NCBI GenBank assembly: GCA_963724385.1
Contig: CAVRUJ010000002.1
Span: forward strand, 310,001 to 374,000
DNA: 64,000 bases
Reading direction: 5' to 3'
DNA from: DASXQK01 sp963724385
Lineage (GTDB): Bacteria > Pseudomonadota > Alphaproteobacteria > Dongiales > Dongiaceae
The position numbers and the translations under genes are program-made. This document shows positions 52,987 to 62,204 of this stretch, one piece after another; position 1 is the stretch's first letter, and every line of letters begins with the position of its first letter. The notes under the pieces are model-generated. The model had not been told where the DNA came from, searched no databases, and worked only from the letters and a program-made list of their open reading frames with translations.

Positions 52987-53157
52987 CCGGTGCAAACTCC
53001 CTGCAGGCTACCCCTCGAATACTGAGCCCAGGGCCGGTCGGCCATGCGCTTCCGGCAGAGCCCCGGCCTTTGACTTTGGCGGCTTCGGCATGGATAGTTC
53101 GCCTCCCGTTCACCATGCGCTGAGCCGCCCGCGCGCGGCCCGAACCTCGAGGTTCCC

Positions 53158-54549
53158 ATGACGTTCCGCAGCAATTCGCCGGCCGCCCGCGACATCGCCT
53201 TTCACCTCCATTCCTATACCAATGCCCGCAAGAACGAGACCGAGGGCTCGCTGGTACTGACCGGGGGCAAGGGCGTCTATGTCTATGACGACGAGGGCAA
53301 GGGCTATCTCGAGGGACTCTCGGGACTCTGGTGCCTGTCGCTGGGCTACGGCGAGGAACGGCTGATCGAAGCGGCGACGCGCCAGATGAAGAAGCTGCCC
53401 TACTACCATACCTTCACCCAGAAGGTGCCCGAAGTGACGGTCGACCTGGCCGAGAAACTGGTGGCCATGGCGCCGGTGCCGATGTCCAAGGCCTTCTTCT
53501 GCAACTCGGGCTCCGAGGCCAACGACACCGTCGTCAAGATGGTGTGGTACATGAACAACGCGCTCGGCCGGCCGAAAAAGAAGAAGATCGTCGGCCGGAT
53601 CCGCGGCTATCACGGCGTCACGGTGGCGGCCGGATCGATGACCGGGCTGCCGGCAGTCCACCAGGACTTCGACCTGCCGATCGCCAACATCATCCATACC
53701 GACTGCCCCCATTACTACCGCTTCGGCCAGGCCGGCGAGAGCGAGGAGCAATTCGCCAGCCGCATGGCCGCGAACCTGGAAGCGTTGATCGAAAGGGAAG
53801 GGCCGGAGACGATCGCCGCCTTCATCGCCGAGCCGATCATGGGCGCGGGCGGCGTGCTGCTGCCGCCGGCCACATATTTCGAGAAGATCCAGGCGGTCCT
53901 GAAGAAGCACGATATCCTGTTCATCGCCGACGAGGTCATCTGCGGTTTCGGGCGTACGGGCAACATGTTCGGCAGCGAGACCTACCGGCTGAAGCCCGAC
54001 ATCATCACCGTCGCCAAGGCGCTGTCCTCGGCCTATCTGCCCATCGCGGGCATCCTGCTCAACGAGCGCGTCTATCAGGCGATCAGCGACAACAGCAACA
54101 AGATCGGCGTGTTCGGCCACGGCTTCACCTATTCGGGCCACCCGGTCTCCTGCGCCGTGGCCCTGGAGACGCTGAAGATCTACGATGAGCGGGACATCCT
54201 GGGCCAGGTGCGCGCGCGTTCGCCCGGATTCCTGAAGCAGCTCCATGCCTTCGCCGACCATCCGCTGATCGGGCAGACCCGCGGCGTCGGGCTCATCGGC
54301 GCGGTCGAGTTCGTGCGCGACAAGCGGACCAAGGAGACCTTCGAGGCCAAGCTCGGCGTGCCCGCCTATTGCGTGAAACGGGCCCAGGAGCACGGGCTCA
54401 TTATCCGGTCGCTCCCCGATTCCATCGCCTTCTGCCCGCCGCTGGTGGCGACCGACGAGGACATCCATGAGCTCTTCCGGCGCTTCGGTAAGGCGCTGGA
54501 CGAGACCTTGATTTGGGTCAAGGAACAGGGTCTGGCGAGCGCGGCATAG
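53158..54549 (+). CDS. class III omega-aminotransferase
   Basis: 463-residue PLP enzyme. Signature features are FFCNSGSEANDTVVKM, the GYHG motif, FIADEVICGFGRTG with the cofactor-binding Asp, and ITVAKALSSAYLPIAG containing the PLP lysine. It is typical of pyruvate-using omega-amino acid or diamine aminotransferases (SpuC-like). Together with the PotABCD-type transporter downstream, it suggests polyamine or omega-amino acid catabolism, but hemA lies between them. GAGG precedes the ATG at five bases. Confidence 0.92.
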   Translation: MTFRSNSPAARDIAFHLHSYTNARKNETEGSLVLTGGKGVYVYDDEGKGYLEGLSGLWCLSLGYGEERLIEAATRQMKKLPYYHTFTQKVPEVTVDLAEKLVAMAPVPMSKAFFCNSGSEANDTVVKMVWYMNNALGRPKKKKIVGRIRGYHGVTVAAGSMTGLPAVHQDFDLPIANIIHTDCPHYYRFGQAGESEEQFASRMAANLEALIEREGPETIAAFIAEPIMGAGGVLLPPATYFEKIQAVLKKHDILFIADEVICGFGRTGNMFGSETYRLKPDIITVAKALSSAYLPIAGILLNERVYQAISDNSNKIGVFGHGFTYSGHPVSCAVALETLKIYDERDILGQVRARSPGFLKQLHAFADHPLIGQTRGVGLIGAVEFVRDKRTKETFEAKLGVPAYCVKRAQEHGLIIRSLPDSIAFCPPLVATDEDIHELFRRFGKALDETLIWVKEQGLASAA

Positions 54550-54566
54550 TGGCGCCGGCGCCGCTG

Positions 54567-54672
54567 GTGCCGACCTTCGAAGAAAGTCGGCACATCGTTT
54601 TGAGTTGTAGTATCGGATTCACGCAGAAATTCGCGACAAAGCCCGAGTCACGAATTTCTGCGACCCGATATT
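54567..54672. repeat. bipartite palindromic intergenic element, copy C
   Basis: Same order and orientation as copy A: a small hairpin (GTGCCGACCTTC at 54567-54578 with GAAAGTCGGCAC at 54582-54593, one mismatch), a spacer CATCGTTTTGAGTTGT, then a large palindrome from AGTATCGGAT (54609) to ACCCGATATT (54672). The spacer is closer to copy B than to copy A. Located between the aminotransferase and hemA genes. Confidence 0.9.
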
Positions 54673-54701
54673 AGGGCGCGACCGCATGACGCATGGGAAG
54701 A

Positions 54702-54719
54702 GAACAGCCGGGGCTGTTC
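54702..54719. promoter_or_regulatory. 18-base palindrome upstream of hemA
   Basis: GAACAGCC and GGCTGTTC flank a central GG, 29 bases before the hemA ATG. The symmetry suggests a dimeric regulator site or a hairpin in the hemA leader. It does not match an Fnr, Fur or alphaproteobacterial LexA site. Confidence 0.5.
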
Positions 54720-54748
54720 ACTTGCCTGCTTCCGGGCAGGACTTGGCA

Positions 54749-55972
54749 ATGGACTACGAGCAGCGCTTCCGCGACGTGATCGGCGGCCTCAAGGCCGAGG
54801 GGCGCTATCGCGTCTTCGCCGATCTCGAGCGCTCGGCGGGACGCTTTCCCAGGGCCTTGCGCCACCGTTCGGCGGCCGAGGGCGGCGGCACCGAGGAAGT
54901 GATCGTCTGGTGCTCCAACGACTATCTCGGCATGGGCCAGCACCCGGTGGTGCTCGCGGCCATGCAGGAGGCCATCGCGCGCTCGGGCGCCGGAGCCGGC
55001 GGGACGCGAAACATCTCCGGCACCAACCACTATCACGTGCTGCTGGAGCGCGAGCTCGCCGACTGGCATGGCAAGGCCGCGGCCCTGCTGTTCAATTCCG
55101 GCTACGCCGCCAACGAAACGGCGCTAGCCACACTCTCGCGCCTGCTCCCGGGCTGCGTCGTGTTTTCCGATGCGCTCAACCACGCCTCCATGATCAACGG
55201 CATCCGGGCGGGCGGCGCGGAGAAGCGGATCTTCCGCCACAATGACCTTGCCCATCTCGAAGAGCTCCTCGCGGCGGTCCCGGCCGATCAGCCGAAGCTG
55301 GTCGCCTTCGAGTCGGTCTATTCCATGGACGGCGACATCGCGCCCATCGGCGCGATCTGCGACCTGGCCCTGCGCCATGGTGCAATGACCTATCTGGATG
55401 AGGTCCATGCCGTGGGCATGTATGGCCCTCACGGCGCCGGCATCGCCGAGCGCGACGGGGTGGCCGATCGCCTGACAGTCATCCAGGGAACCCTTGGCAA
55501 GGCGATCGGGGCCATGGGCGGTTATGTCGCCGGATCGGCGGCCTTGATCGACGCGCTGCGCAGCACCGCACCTGGCTTCATCTTCACGACCGCCATGCCG
55601 CCCGCCATTGCCGCCGGCGCGCTGGCGAGCCTCCGGCATTTGCGCGGCGCCCGCGAGCTCCGGGCCCGCCAGCAGGCGGCGGCGGCCCTTCTGAAGCGCC
55701 GGCTCGCTGAGGCCGGCCTGCCCGTCATGGCAAGCGCTAGCCATATCGTTCCCGTGCTCGTGGGCGATGCCAGATCCTGCAAGGCGGTGGCCGACGAACT
55801 GCTCAAGCGACACGCCATTTACGTCCAGCCGATCAACTACCCGACCGTGCCGCGCGGCGGCGAACGCCTGAGGCTGACGCCCTCCCCGCTCCACGATCGG
55901 GCAATGATCGAGCATCTGGTCGAGGCGCTGAGCGAGGTGTGGCAGCGGCTGGGCCTATCCGCCGCGGCATAG
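54749..55972 (+). CDS. hemA: 5-aminolevulinate synthase
   Basis: First enzyme of alphaproteobacterial heme synthesis: condenses glycine with succinyl-CoA using PLP. 407 residues: NDYLGMGQHPVVLAAMQEAI, GTRNISGTNHYHVLLERELA, AHAVGMYGPHGAGIAERDG-type loop (DEVHAVGMYG), and GTLGKAIGAMGGYVAGS with the PLP lysine. ATG 54749 has AGGA upstream; a more 5' ATG (54686) would put the palindrome inside the gene and adds a non-family stretch. A related 2-amino-3-ketobutyrate ligase is less likely because of the N-terminal YEQRFRDVIGGLKAEGRYR. Confidence 0.93.
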   Translation: MDYEQRFRDVIGGLKAEGRYRVFADLERSAGRFPRALRHRSAAEGGGTEEVIVWCSNDYLGMGQHPVVLAAMQEAIARSGAGAGGTRNISGTNHYHVLLERELADWHGKAAALLFNSGYAANETALATLSRLLPGCVVFSDALNHASMINGIRAGGAEKRIFRHNDLAHLEELLAAVPADQPKLVAFESVYSMDGDIAPIGAICDLALRHGAMTYLDEVHAVGMYGPHGAGIAERDGVADRLTVIQGTLGKAIGAMGGYVAGSAALIDALRSTAPGFIFTTAMPPAIAAGALASLRHLRGARELRARQQAAAALLKRRLAEAGLPVMASASHIVPVLVGDARSCKAVADELLKRHAIYVQPINYPTVPRGGERLRLTPSPLHDRAMIEHLVEALSEVWQRLGLSAAA

Positions 55973-56071
55973 AGCAAGATCGGGTCAGCCTCGATCAAGC
56001 TGACCCGTAAATCTTGCTCTACTTCAACAGATTAGAGCCTAATTCACGTCTCAAGCTGAGTGCGCTTGAGA
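55971..56071. repeat. compound palindromic repeat downstream of hemA
   Basis: A two-step hairpin pairs AGAGCAAGAT (55971) with ATCTTGCTCT (56011-56020), and CGGGTCAGC (55981) with GCTGACCCG (55999-56007); it begins within the hemA stop codon. A second palindrome, TCTCAAG/CTTGAGA, lies at 56049-56071. Related AGAGCA-type palindromes are widespread in Rhizobiales. The remainder of the 55973-56261 gap shows no convincing gene. Confidence 0.7.
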
Positions 56072-56261
56072 TGATCAGACTCTTGCGCCGACGGTCCAGA
56101 GCCGGCCGGCTCGCGCCTGCTGAATCCTATCCGTCCAGCAAAAAAGGCCTTTCCCTGGCCAGCGAGATAGTCATACGATTTTGCCCATAAGCTGCCGGCC
56201 GCGCCGGGACGCGGGGAATCGGCGGCGGGCGCTTGGGACAAGGGGGGCGGCTTTTCGCACG

Positions 56262-57356
56262 ATGACGTCGACCGGCGACGCGTTCGTTAAGTTTTCCGAG
56301 GTGCAGAAGAGCTACGACGGCGAAACGCTGGTCGTAAAGAACCTCAACATGGATATCGCGCGGGGCGAATTCCTCACCATGTTGGGTCCCTCGGGCTCAG
56401 GCAAGACCACCACCCTGCTGATGCTGGCCGGCTTCGAGGTGCCGACCCATGGCAGCATCTTCCTGGACGGCAAACCCATCGACAGGATGCCTCCCCACAA
56501 GCGCGACATCGGTATGGTGTTCCAGAACTATGCGCTGTTCCCGCACATGACGGTGGAGGAGAACCTCGCCTTCCCCCTCCAGGTGCGCAAGATCGCGAAG
56601 CCCGAGATCGAGACCCGGATCAAGCGGGCCCTCGACATGGTCCAGCTCGGCGCCTTCGGTCACCGGCGTCCCGCCCAGCTATCCGGTGGACAGCAGCAGC
56701 GCGTGGCCCTCGCCCGCGCGCTTGTCTTCGACCCGAAGCTGGTGCTGATGGACGAGCCGTTGGGTGCTCTCGACAAGCAGCTGCGCGAGCAGATGCAGCT
56801 TGAGATCAAGCACATCCACCAGGGCCTCGGCGTCACTGTGGTCTATGTGACGCATGACCAGAGCGAAGCGCTGACCATGTCGGACCGCATTGCCGTGTTC
56901 AACGACGGCGTCATCCAGCAGCTGGCCACGCCGGCCGACCTCTATGAACGGCCGGACAACGCCTTCGTTGCCCAGTTCATCGGCGAAAATAATAGGCTGC
57001 GCGGCAAGGTGACGGCGATGAACGGCACCACCTGCCAGGTCGAGATTCCCGGCAGCGGATCGGTCCGCGCGATGACCGTCAACGTGGATGGCGTGGGCGT
57101 GCCGACGACCCTGTCGCTGAGACCCGAGCGGGTGAAGATCAATCCGGCCCCGGGGAGCCTGCCGAACCTGTTCAGCGCCGAGGTGAAGGAGCTGATCTAC
57201 CTGGGCGATCATGTGCGCACGCGGGTTTCCGTCTGCGGCAATGACGACTTCATCGTCAAGCTGCCCAACGCCGAGGAATCCGTAGTGCTCGAGCCGGGGA
57301 CCACTATCACGGTCGGTTGGAAGACGGAGGATTGTCGGGCGCTCGACGCGCCATGA
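56262..57356 (+). CDS. ABC transporter ATP-binding protein, PotA type
   Basis: 364 residues. ATPase domain with LGPSGSGKTTTL (Walker A), GMVFQNYALFPHMTV (Q-loop), LSGGQQQRVALARAL (signature) and LVLMDEPLGALDKQL (Walker B). A C-terminal TOBE domain follows (about 290-360). ATG 56262 follows a G-rich ribosome-like stretch at rather long spacing. It opens a four-gene transporter operon. Polyamine or opine import is the usual role for the class. Confidence 0.92.
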   Translation: MTSTGDAFVKFSEVQKSYDGETLVVKNLNMDIARGEFLTMLGPSGSGKTTTLLMLAGFEVPTHGSIFLDGKPIDRMPPHKRDIGMVFQNYALFPHMTVEENLAFPLQVRKIAKPEIETRIKRALDMVQLGAFGHRRPAQLSGGQQQRVALARALVFDPKLVLMDEPLGALDKQLREQMQLEIKHIHQGLGVTVVYVTHDQSEALTMSDRIAVFNDGVIQQLATPADLYERPDNAFVAQFIGENNRLRGKVTAMNGTTCQVEIPGSGSVRAMTVNVDGVGVPTTLSLRPERVKINPAPGSLPNLFSAEVKELIYLGDHVRTRVSVCGNDDFIVKLPNAEESVVLEPGTTITVGWKTEDCRALDAP

Positions 57357-57452
57357 CGATGTGCGAGGCGGCAGCCGCGGAATGCGGCGGCCGGGAGAGT
57401 CGAGAATAGCCGCTCCCATGGTGGGACGGCAGAGCAGGGAGACCGAAAGACG

Positions 57453-58517
57453 ATGAAGAAAACTCTCATGATCGCCGGCGCCCTGGCGGTGGCCGGCCTG
57501 ACGGGTATCGCGCTGACGCCGGCCAGGATGGCGGTGGCAGGCGACCAGCTGACTATCACGTCCTGGGGCGGCGCCTACCAGATGAGCCAGCGCAAGGCCT
57601 ATTTCGAGCCTTTCGCCAAGGCGAACAGCGTCAAGATCACCGAGGAGGAATACAACGGCGAGCTCGCCAAGGTGAAGGCCATGGTCGACGCCAACAGCGT
57701 GACCTGGGACGCGGTGGACGTCGATTCCGGCCACGCCATCGAGGGATGCACCGCGGGCATTCTCGAGACGATCGACTGGGGCAAGCTCGGCCTCGATAGG
57801 TCGAAGTTCGCCGGCGCCGACAAGTACGACTGCGCGGTGCCTACGATCCTCTATGCGACGGTCATCGCCTATGACAAGGACAAGATGGCGAACGGGCCGC
57901 AGACCATCGCCGACCTGTTCGACACGGCCAAGTTCCCGGGCAAGCGCGGCCTGCAGAAGGACCCCTTCGTCAATCTCGAATGGGCCCTGATGGCCGACGG
58001 TGTGGCCAAGGGCGACGTATACAAGGTCCTGGGCACGCCCGATGGCGTCGCCCGCGCCTTCAAGAAGCTCGACACGATCAAGAAGGACGTCGTCTGGTGG
58101 GAAGCGGGCGCCCAGCCGCCGCAACTCCTGGCTGACGGCCAGGTGGTGATGACCTCCGCCTGGAACGGCCGCATCTACGACGCCGACAAGAATTCCGGCA
58201 AGCACTTCGTCATCATGTGGGATTCCCAGGCGCTGGATTGGGACCTCTGGGCCATCCCGAAGGGCGATCCGCGCTTGGACGACGCCTATAAGTTCGTCGC
58301 CTTCGCCAGCTCGCCTGCGGCCCAGGCCGACCAGACCCACTATATCTCCTACGGGCCGGCCAACGCCGATGCTATCCCCGATGTCGATCCGGCGATCCTG
58401 CCTAACCTGCCGACTGCACCGGACAACATGAAGAATTCCTTCTTCACCGACCCGCAGTTCTGGGGCGATCACGGTGACGACCTGCGTCAGCGCTTCACCG
58501 CCTGGCTGGCGCAATAA
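57453..58517 (+). CDS. ABC transporter substrate-binding protein, PotD type
   Basis: 354-residue periplasmic protein with a signal peptide (MKKTLMIAGALAVAGLTGIA, cleaved after AVAG near residue 30). ITSWGGAYQMSQRKAYFEPF, WDAVDVDSGHAIEGC and ALDWDLWAIPKG are typical of spermidine/putrescine/opine-binding proteins. The exact ligand is not predictable. A strong hairpin follows the gene, which often raises expression of the binding protein over the permeases. Confidence 0.92.
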   Translation: MKKTLMIAGALAVAGLTGIALTPARMAVAGDQLTITSWGGAYQMSQRKAYFEPFAKANSVKITEEEYNGELAKVKAMVDANSVTWDAVDVDSGHAIEGCTAGILETIDWGKLGLDRSKFAGADKYDCAVPTILYATVIAYDKDKMANGPQTIADLFDTAKFPGKRGLQKDPFVNLEWALMADGVAKGDVYKVLGTPDGVARAFKKLDTIKKDVVWWEAGAQPPQLLADGQVVMTSAWNGRIYDADKNSGKHFVIMWDSQALDWDLWAIPKGDPRLDDAYKFVAFASSPAAQADQTHYISYGPANADAIPDVDPAILPNLPTAPDNMKNSFFTDPQFWGDHGDDLRQRFTAWLAQ

Positions 58518-58529
58518 CGATAAGGTGAC

Positions 58530-58558
58530 GGGACGGGGAAGCGGATCTTCCCCGTCCC
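58530..58558 (+). promoter_or_regulatory. intercistronic hairpin after binding-protein gene
   Basis: GGGACGGGGAAG (58530-58541) pairs perfectly with CTTCCCCGTCCC (58547-58558) around a CGGAT loop, with no T-tract. It probably stabilises the upstream message or attenuates transcription into the permease genes rather than ending the operon. Confidence 0.75.
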
Positions 58559-58621
58559 GGCCTGCCCTTCGCAGCAATGTGAAGGGCCGGACCGGCGAAG
58601 CTCAAAACGATAAGCACGCCC

Positions 58622-59875
58622 ATGGTTAGCACGACGGTAGACCAGATCGCCCGCACCGCCGACGGAGTTCCGCTGAAGGTGAAACTCCAGCGGACGGAGC
58701 GCCGGCGCAAGCTGAAGGCTATCGGCCTCGTGCTGCCGCTATTTCTGTTCATCATCGTCGCTTTCGTCGTGCCGATCGGCGTCATGCTTTTCAACGCCGT
58801 GCATGACGACGACTTAAAGACCATGCTGCCCGAGACTGTGAAGGCCTTGGCCGGTTGGGACGGCAAGGATCTGCCCGACGAATCCGTCTATGCGGCCCTC
58901 GCCCTGGACCTGAAGGCGTCATGGGCGCGGCATAACGCGCCCGAGATCGGCAAGCGGATAAACTATGAGATGCCGGGTGCGCGCAGCGAAGTGATCATAA
59001 GCGCCCGCAAGGCCTCCAAGCTGACCGCGGGTCCCTACAAGCAGGCGCTGATCGACATCGACCCCCTGTGGAGCCAGAAGGCGACCTGGTTCCTGATCCA
59101 GCGGGGCGCTTCGGCCTATACGGCGTACTATCTTCTGCGATCCATCGACTTCCAGTACGGCGACAGCGGACAGATCATTGCCTCGCCGCCGGAAACCGCC
59201 ATCTTCCGCGACATCTTCGCCCGGACACTGCTCATCAGCGTCACCGTCACCGTTGCCACCCTGCTGCTGGGATATCCCGTCGCCTATCTGCTGGCGAGCC
59301 TGCCTCTCAGGACCAGCAACCTGCTGATGATCATGGTCTTGCTGCCCTTCTGGACCTCGCTGCTGGTCCGCACCACGGCCTGGGTCGTGCTGCTGCAGGA
59401 GCATGGCGTCATCAATGACATCCTGCTTGGCCTCCACATCATCTCCCAGCCCGCCGAGCTCATCTTCAACCGGGTCGGCACCATCGTGGCCATGACCCAT
59501 ATCCAGCTGCCCTTCACCCTGCTGCCGATCTACAGCGTGATGAAGACGATCCCGCCGAGCCACGTGCGCGCCGCGCGCTCGCTCGGCGCCGGCCCCTTCT
59601 ACGCCTTCTGGCGGGTCTATTTTCCCCAGAGCCTGCCCGGGATCGCCGCCGGCTGCCTGCTGACCTTCATCCTCAGCCTCGGCTACTACATCACGCCCGC
59701 CCTGGTGGGAGGAGCGACGGACCAGATGGTGAGCTATTTCGTCGCCTTCTACACCAACCAACAACTGAACTGGGGCATGGCTTCGGCGCTCGGTGCCGTC
59801 CTGCTGACGGCGACGCTCCTGCTCTACTACGTGTACAACAAGCTGGTCGGCGTCGACCGGATCAAGCTCGGATAG
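58622..59875 (+). CDS. ABC transporter permease, PotB type
   Basis: 417-residue inner-membrane permease. Compared with E. coli PotB it carries a long periplasmic insert between the first and second helices (about residues 62-185, including AGWDGKDLPDESVYAALALD), common in alphaproteobacterial opine/polyamine systems. The EAA motif HVRAARSLGAGPFYAFWRVYFP is intact. The next gene starts five bases after its stop. Confidence 0.92.
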   Translation: MVSTTVDQIARTADGVPLKVKLQRTERRRKLKAIGLVLPLFLFIIVAFVVPIGVMLFNAVHDDDLKTMLPETVKALAGWDGKDLPDESVYAALALDLKASWARHNAPEIGKRINYEMPGARSEVIISARKASKLTAGPYKQALIDIDPLWSQKATWFLIQRGASAYTAYYLLRSIDFQYGDSGQIIASPPETAIFRDIFARTLLISVTVTVATLLLGYPVAYLLASLPLRTSNLLMIMVLLPFWTSLLVRTTAWVVLLQEHGVINDILLGLHIISQPAELIFNRVGTIVAMTHIQLPFTLLPIYSVMKTIPPSHVRAARSLGAGPFYAFWRVYFPQSLPGIAAGCLLTFILSLGYYITPALVGGATDQMVSYFVAFYTNQQLNWGMASALGAVLLTATLLLYYVYNKLVGVDRIKLG

Positions 59876-59880
59876 CCGCG

Positions 59881-60711
59881 ATGGCCCTGCCCACATACGC
59901 TTCGCCGCTGGAAAGGGTCTGGTACTACGTGCACCGGGTGTTTTGCGGGGCCGTGCTGCTGTTTCTCGTGGCACCGATCCTGGCGGTCATGCCGCTGTCG
60001 TTCAATTCGGTGCCGTTCTTCACCTATCCGATGCCGGGCCTCTCCCTGCGCTGGTACCGGGAATTCTTCCTGACCGACCGTTGGCAGGGCGCGCTCCACA
60101 ACTCCATCTTCATCGCAGTCTCGGTGACCTTGCTCTCGACCTTCCTCGGAACGCTCGCTGCCCTCGGTCTCAGCCGGGCAAACTTCCCCTATCGCACCGC
60201 GGTGATGAGCCTGCTGATCTCGCCCATCGTGGTGCCCGTGGTCATCAGCGCGGTCGGCATGTACTTCTTCTATGCCGATGTGCATCTGATCAACACCTAC
60301 ACCGCCTTGATCCTGGCCCACACCACGCTTGCAACCCCCTTCGTCGTCATCACCGTGACCGCGACCCTGATGGGGTTCGATCACAGCCTCACCCGGGCCG
60401 CCTCCGGCCTCGGCGCGAAGCCGACCAGGGTCTTCTTCAAGGTCATCCTGCCGCTCATCCTGCCCGGCATGATTTCGGGTTCGCTCTTCGCCTTCGGAAC
60501 CTCCTTCGACGAGGTCGTGGTGGTGCTGTTCGTGGCCGGCCCGGAGCAGCGCACCCTGCCCAAAGTGATGTTCGCCGGCATCCGGGAACAGATCAGCCCG
60601 ACCATCACTGCCGCGGCCACCGTGCTCATTCTCGTCTCGATCGCCTTGCTGACCACGGTCGAGCTATTGCGCCGGCGCTCTGACCGCTTGCGCGGGATTC
60701 GCCAGACTTAA
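59881..60711 (+). CDS. ABC transporter permease, PotC type
   Basis: 276 residues, six predicted membrane helices and the EAA loop SLTRAASGLGAKPTRVFFKV followed by ILPLILPGM. FGTSFDEVVVVLFVAGP is the strongly conserved PotC element. Last gene of the four-gene importer. No other catabolic gene is attached to the 3' side. Confidence 0.94.
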   Translation: MALPTYASPLERVWYYVHRVFCGAVLLFLVAPILAVMPLSFNSVPFFTYPMPGLSLRWYREFFLTDRWQGALHNSIFIAVSVTLLSTFLGTLAALGLSRANFPYRTAVMSLLISPIVVPVVISAVGMYFFYADVHLINTYTALILAHTTLATPFVVITVTATLMGFDHSLTRAASGLGAKPTRVFFKVILPLILPGMISGSLFAFGTSFDEVVVVLFVAGPEQRTLPKVMFAGIREQISPTITAAATVLILVSIALLTTVELLRRRSDRLRGIRQT

Positions 60712-60785
60712 GAGCGAATCACCATCGGAGGAACGGGCGCCCGCCATGGTTCCCTCGCGCGATTCCGGATAAAGTCGGGCTCCAA

Positions 60786-61325
60786 ATGTACCGCGACAAC
60801 AGCCTGATCCCGAGCGAGACCGTGCGCCTCGCCGCCTTGGGCCTTCTGGCGGAAGGCCGGCGCAGCTACGGCGATCTCGCGAGCGAGGTGCGCCATCTGA
60901 GCGCCCGTATCGTCGGGCCCTCCCTCGATCTTCTCGGCCCCTCGATCGAGTTGCTCAAGGTCGAAGGCCTTGCCGCCGCCGAGGCGGACGGGCCGCTCGC
61001 CATCACGGGCAAGGGCGAAGGCGAGCTGCAGCGGCTGCTGAAGGCGCCGCTGCGCGGTCCCATCGGTGAGGTCAACAAGCTCATCATCGCCCTCAAGCTC
61101 AGGTTCCTCGACCAGCTGGAGCGCGAAGAGCAGATGCTTCAGGTGGAGATGCTGGCCGAGACCTTCGAGCAGGAGCTTGCCCGGCTCACGGACCTTCGCG
61201 GCCACCTCGGCGAACGCGCCGGCCGGCTCGGCGACTGGCTCGAGCATGACATCGCCCAGCTCGGCGAGCGAATCGCCTGGTTCCGCCGGCTGCTGGACAG
61301 CCTGGAGTCGGCGCCGTCAGAATAG
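60786..61325 (+). CDS. hypothetical protein, winged-helix-like N-terminus
   Basis: 179 residues. An N-terminal segment (IPSETVRLAALGLLAEGRRS then YGDLASEVRHLSARIVGPSL) has the helix-turn-helix spacing of PadR-like or BlaI-like winged helix regulators, while the C-terminal half (KLRFLDQLEREEQMLQVEML onward) is a long, mostly coiled helix. A DNA-binding regulator is plausible but unproven. It converges on the SDR gene and overlaps its 3' end by nine bases. Confidence 0.55.
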   Translation: MYRDNSLIPSETVRLAALGLLAEGRRSYGDLASEVRHLSARIVGPSLDLLGPSIELLKVEGLAAAEADGPLAITGKGEGELQRLLKAPLRGPIGEVNKLIIALKLRFLDQLEREEQMLQVEMLAETFEQELARLTDLRGHLGERAGRLGDWLEHDIAQLGERIAWFRRLLDSLESAPSE

Positions 61326-62159
61326 GTGCTGGCCGCCGGTGACGAAGACCTCCGTCCCCGTCACATAGCTGAAATCGGCGCTGCAAAGCCGGAAGACGGC
61401 CGCCGCGACCTCCTCAGGCCGGCCCATGCGATGCATGGGAATGCGCGGGATCAGGCTCTCGTACTCGGGGCCGATCATGGCCGTCTCGATCTCGCCGGGA
61501 GCGACCGCGTTGACCCTGACCCCGAGCTCGGCGAACTCGACCGCCATCTCGCGCGTGAGCGCCGACAGGGCTGCCTTCGACGTGCTGTAGGCCGAACCGG
61601 CAAAGGGATGGATCGCATGGCCGGCAATGGAGGTGATGTTGACGATGGAGCCGCGCCCGCGGTGAAGCGCCGGCGCGAAGCCGCGGGCCAGCGACAGCGG
61701 CGCGAAGAGGTTGAGCTCGAAGACGGCGCGCCACCCCTCCAGATCGCCGTTCAGGATGCCGAGCCGTTCCTTGAAGGCGGTCTTGGGCGAGATGGCGGCA
61801 TTGTTGACCAGGGCATGAAGCGGGCCGCCCTCGAGGGCCGCGTTGGCCTCTTCCACGAACCGACCTGCCGCCGCAGGGTCGGCCAGGTCGACGGTGATGT
61901 GGCGGGTCCAGCTTGGATCGCGGGCGCATTCCTCGGGCACCTCGTCGCGGCTGCAGGTGATGATCCGCCAGCCCTCCTGGCTGAAGCGCTTCACCGTGGC
62001 GTGACCGATGCCGCGGCTGGCGCCCGTGAGGACCAGCGTCTTGCGCTCAGGGCCCCCGACGGTGACCGCCGGCACGCCCTTGACCGGCCCCGATGGGCGG
62101 CGCGCCGGACGGCTCGCCGCCTTGCGCCGGGCCGCCGGCAGTCGGCCGGCGCCGGTCAC
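61317..62159 (-). CDS. short-chain dehydrogenase/reductase
   Basis: 280-residue classical SDR with TGASRGIGHATVKRFSQEG, NNAAISP, NITSIAGHAIHPF and YSTSK active-site motifs. The annotated start is GTG 62159 (ribosome-like AGGAG is very close). GTG 62075 would drop 28 basic, unmatched residues (GVPAVTVGGPERKTLVLTG begins the fold) and may be the real start. The substrate is unknown. Confidence 0.87.
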   Translation of the reverse strand: MTGAGRLPAARRKAASRPARRPSGPVKGVPAVTVGGPERKTLVLTGASRGIGHATVKRFSQEGWRIITCSRDEVPEECARDPSWTRHITVDLADPAAAGRFVEEANAALEGGPLHALVNNAAISPKTAFKERLGILNGDLEGWRAVFELNLFAPLSLARGFAPALHRGRGSIVNITSIAGHAIHPFAGSAYSTSKAALSALTREMAVEFAELGVRVNAVAPGEIETAMIGPEYESLIPRIPMHRMGRPEEVAAAVFRLCSADFSYVTGTEVFVTGGQHLF

Positions 62160-62204
62160 GCTCCTGCCACGGCGAAATTTGCCACGCGGGCCACGCCGGC
62201 GGCC

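Noticed and set aside
56044..56241. A 65-codon minus-strand frame in the gap before the PotA-type gene
   Set aside because: No ribosome site or family match, and it overlaps palindromic DNA.
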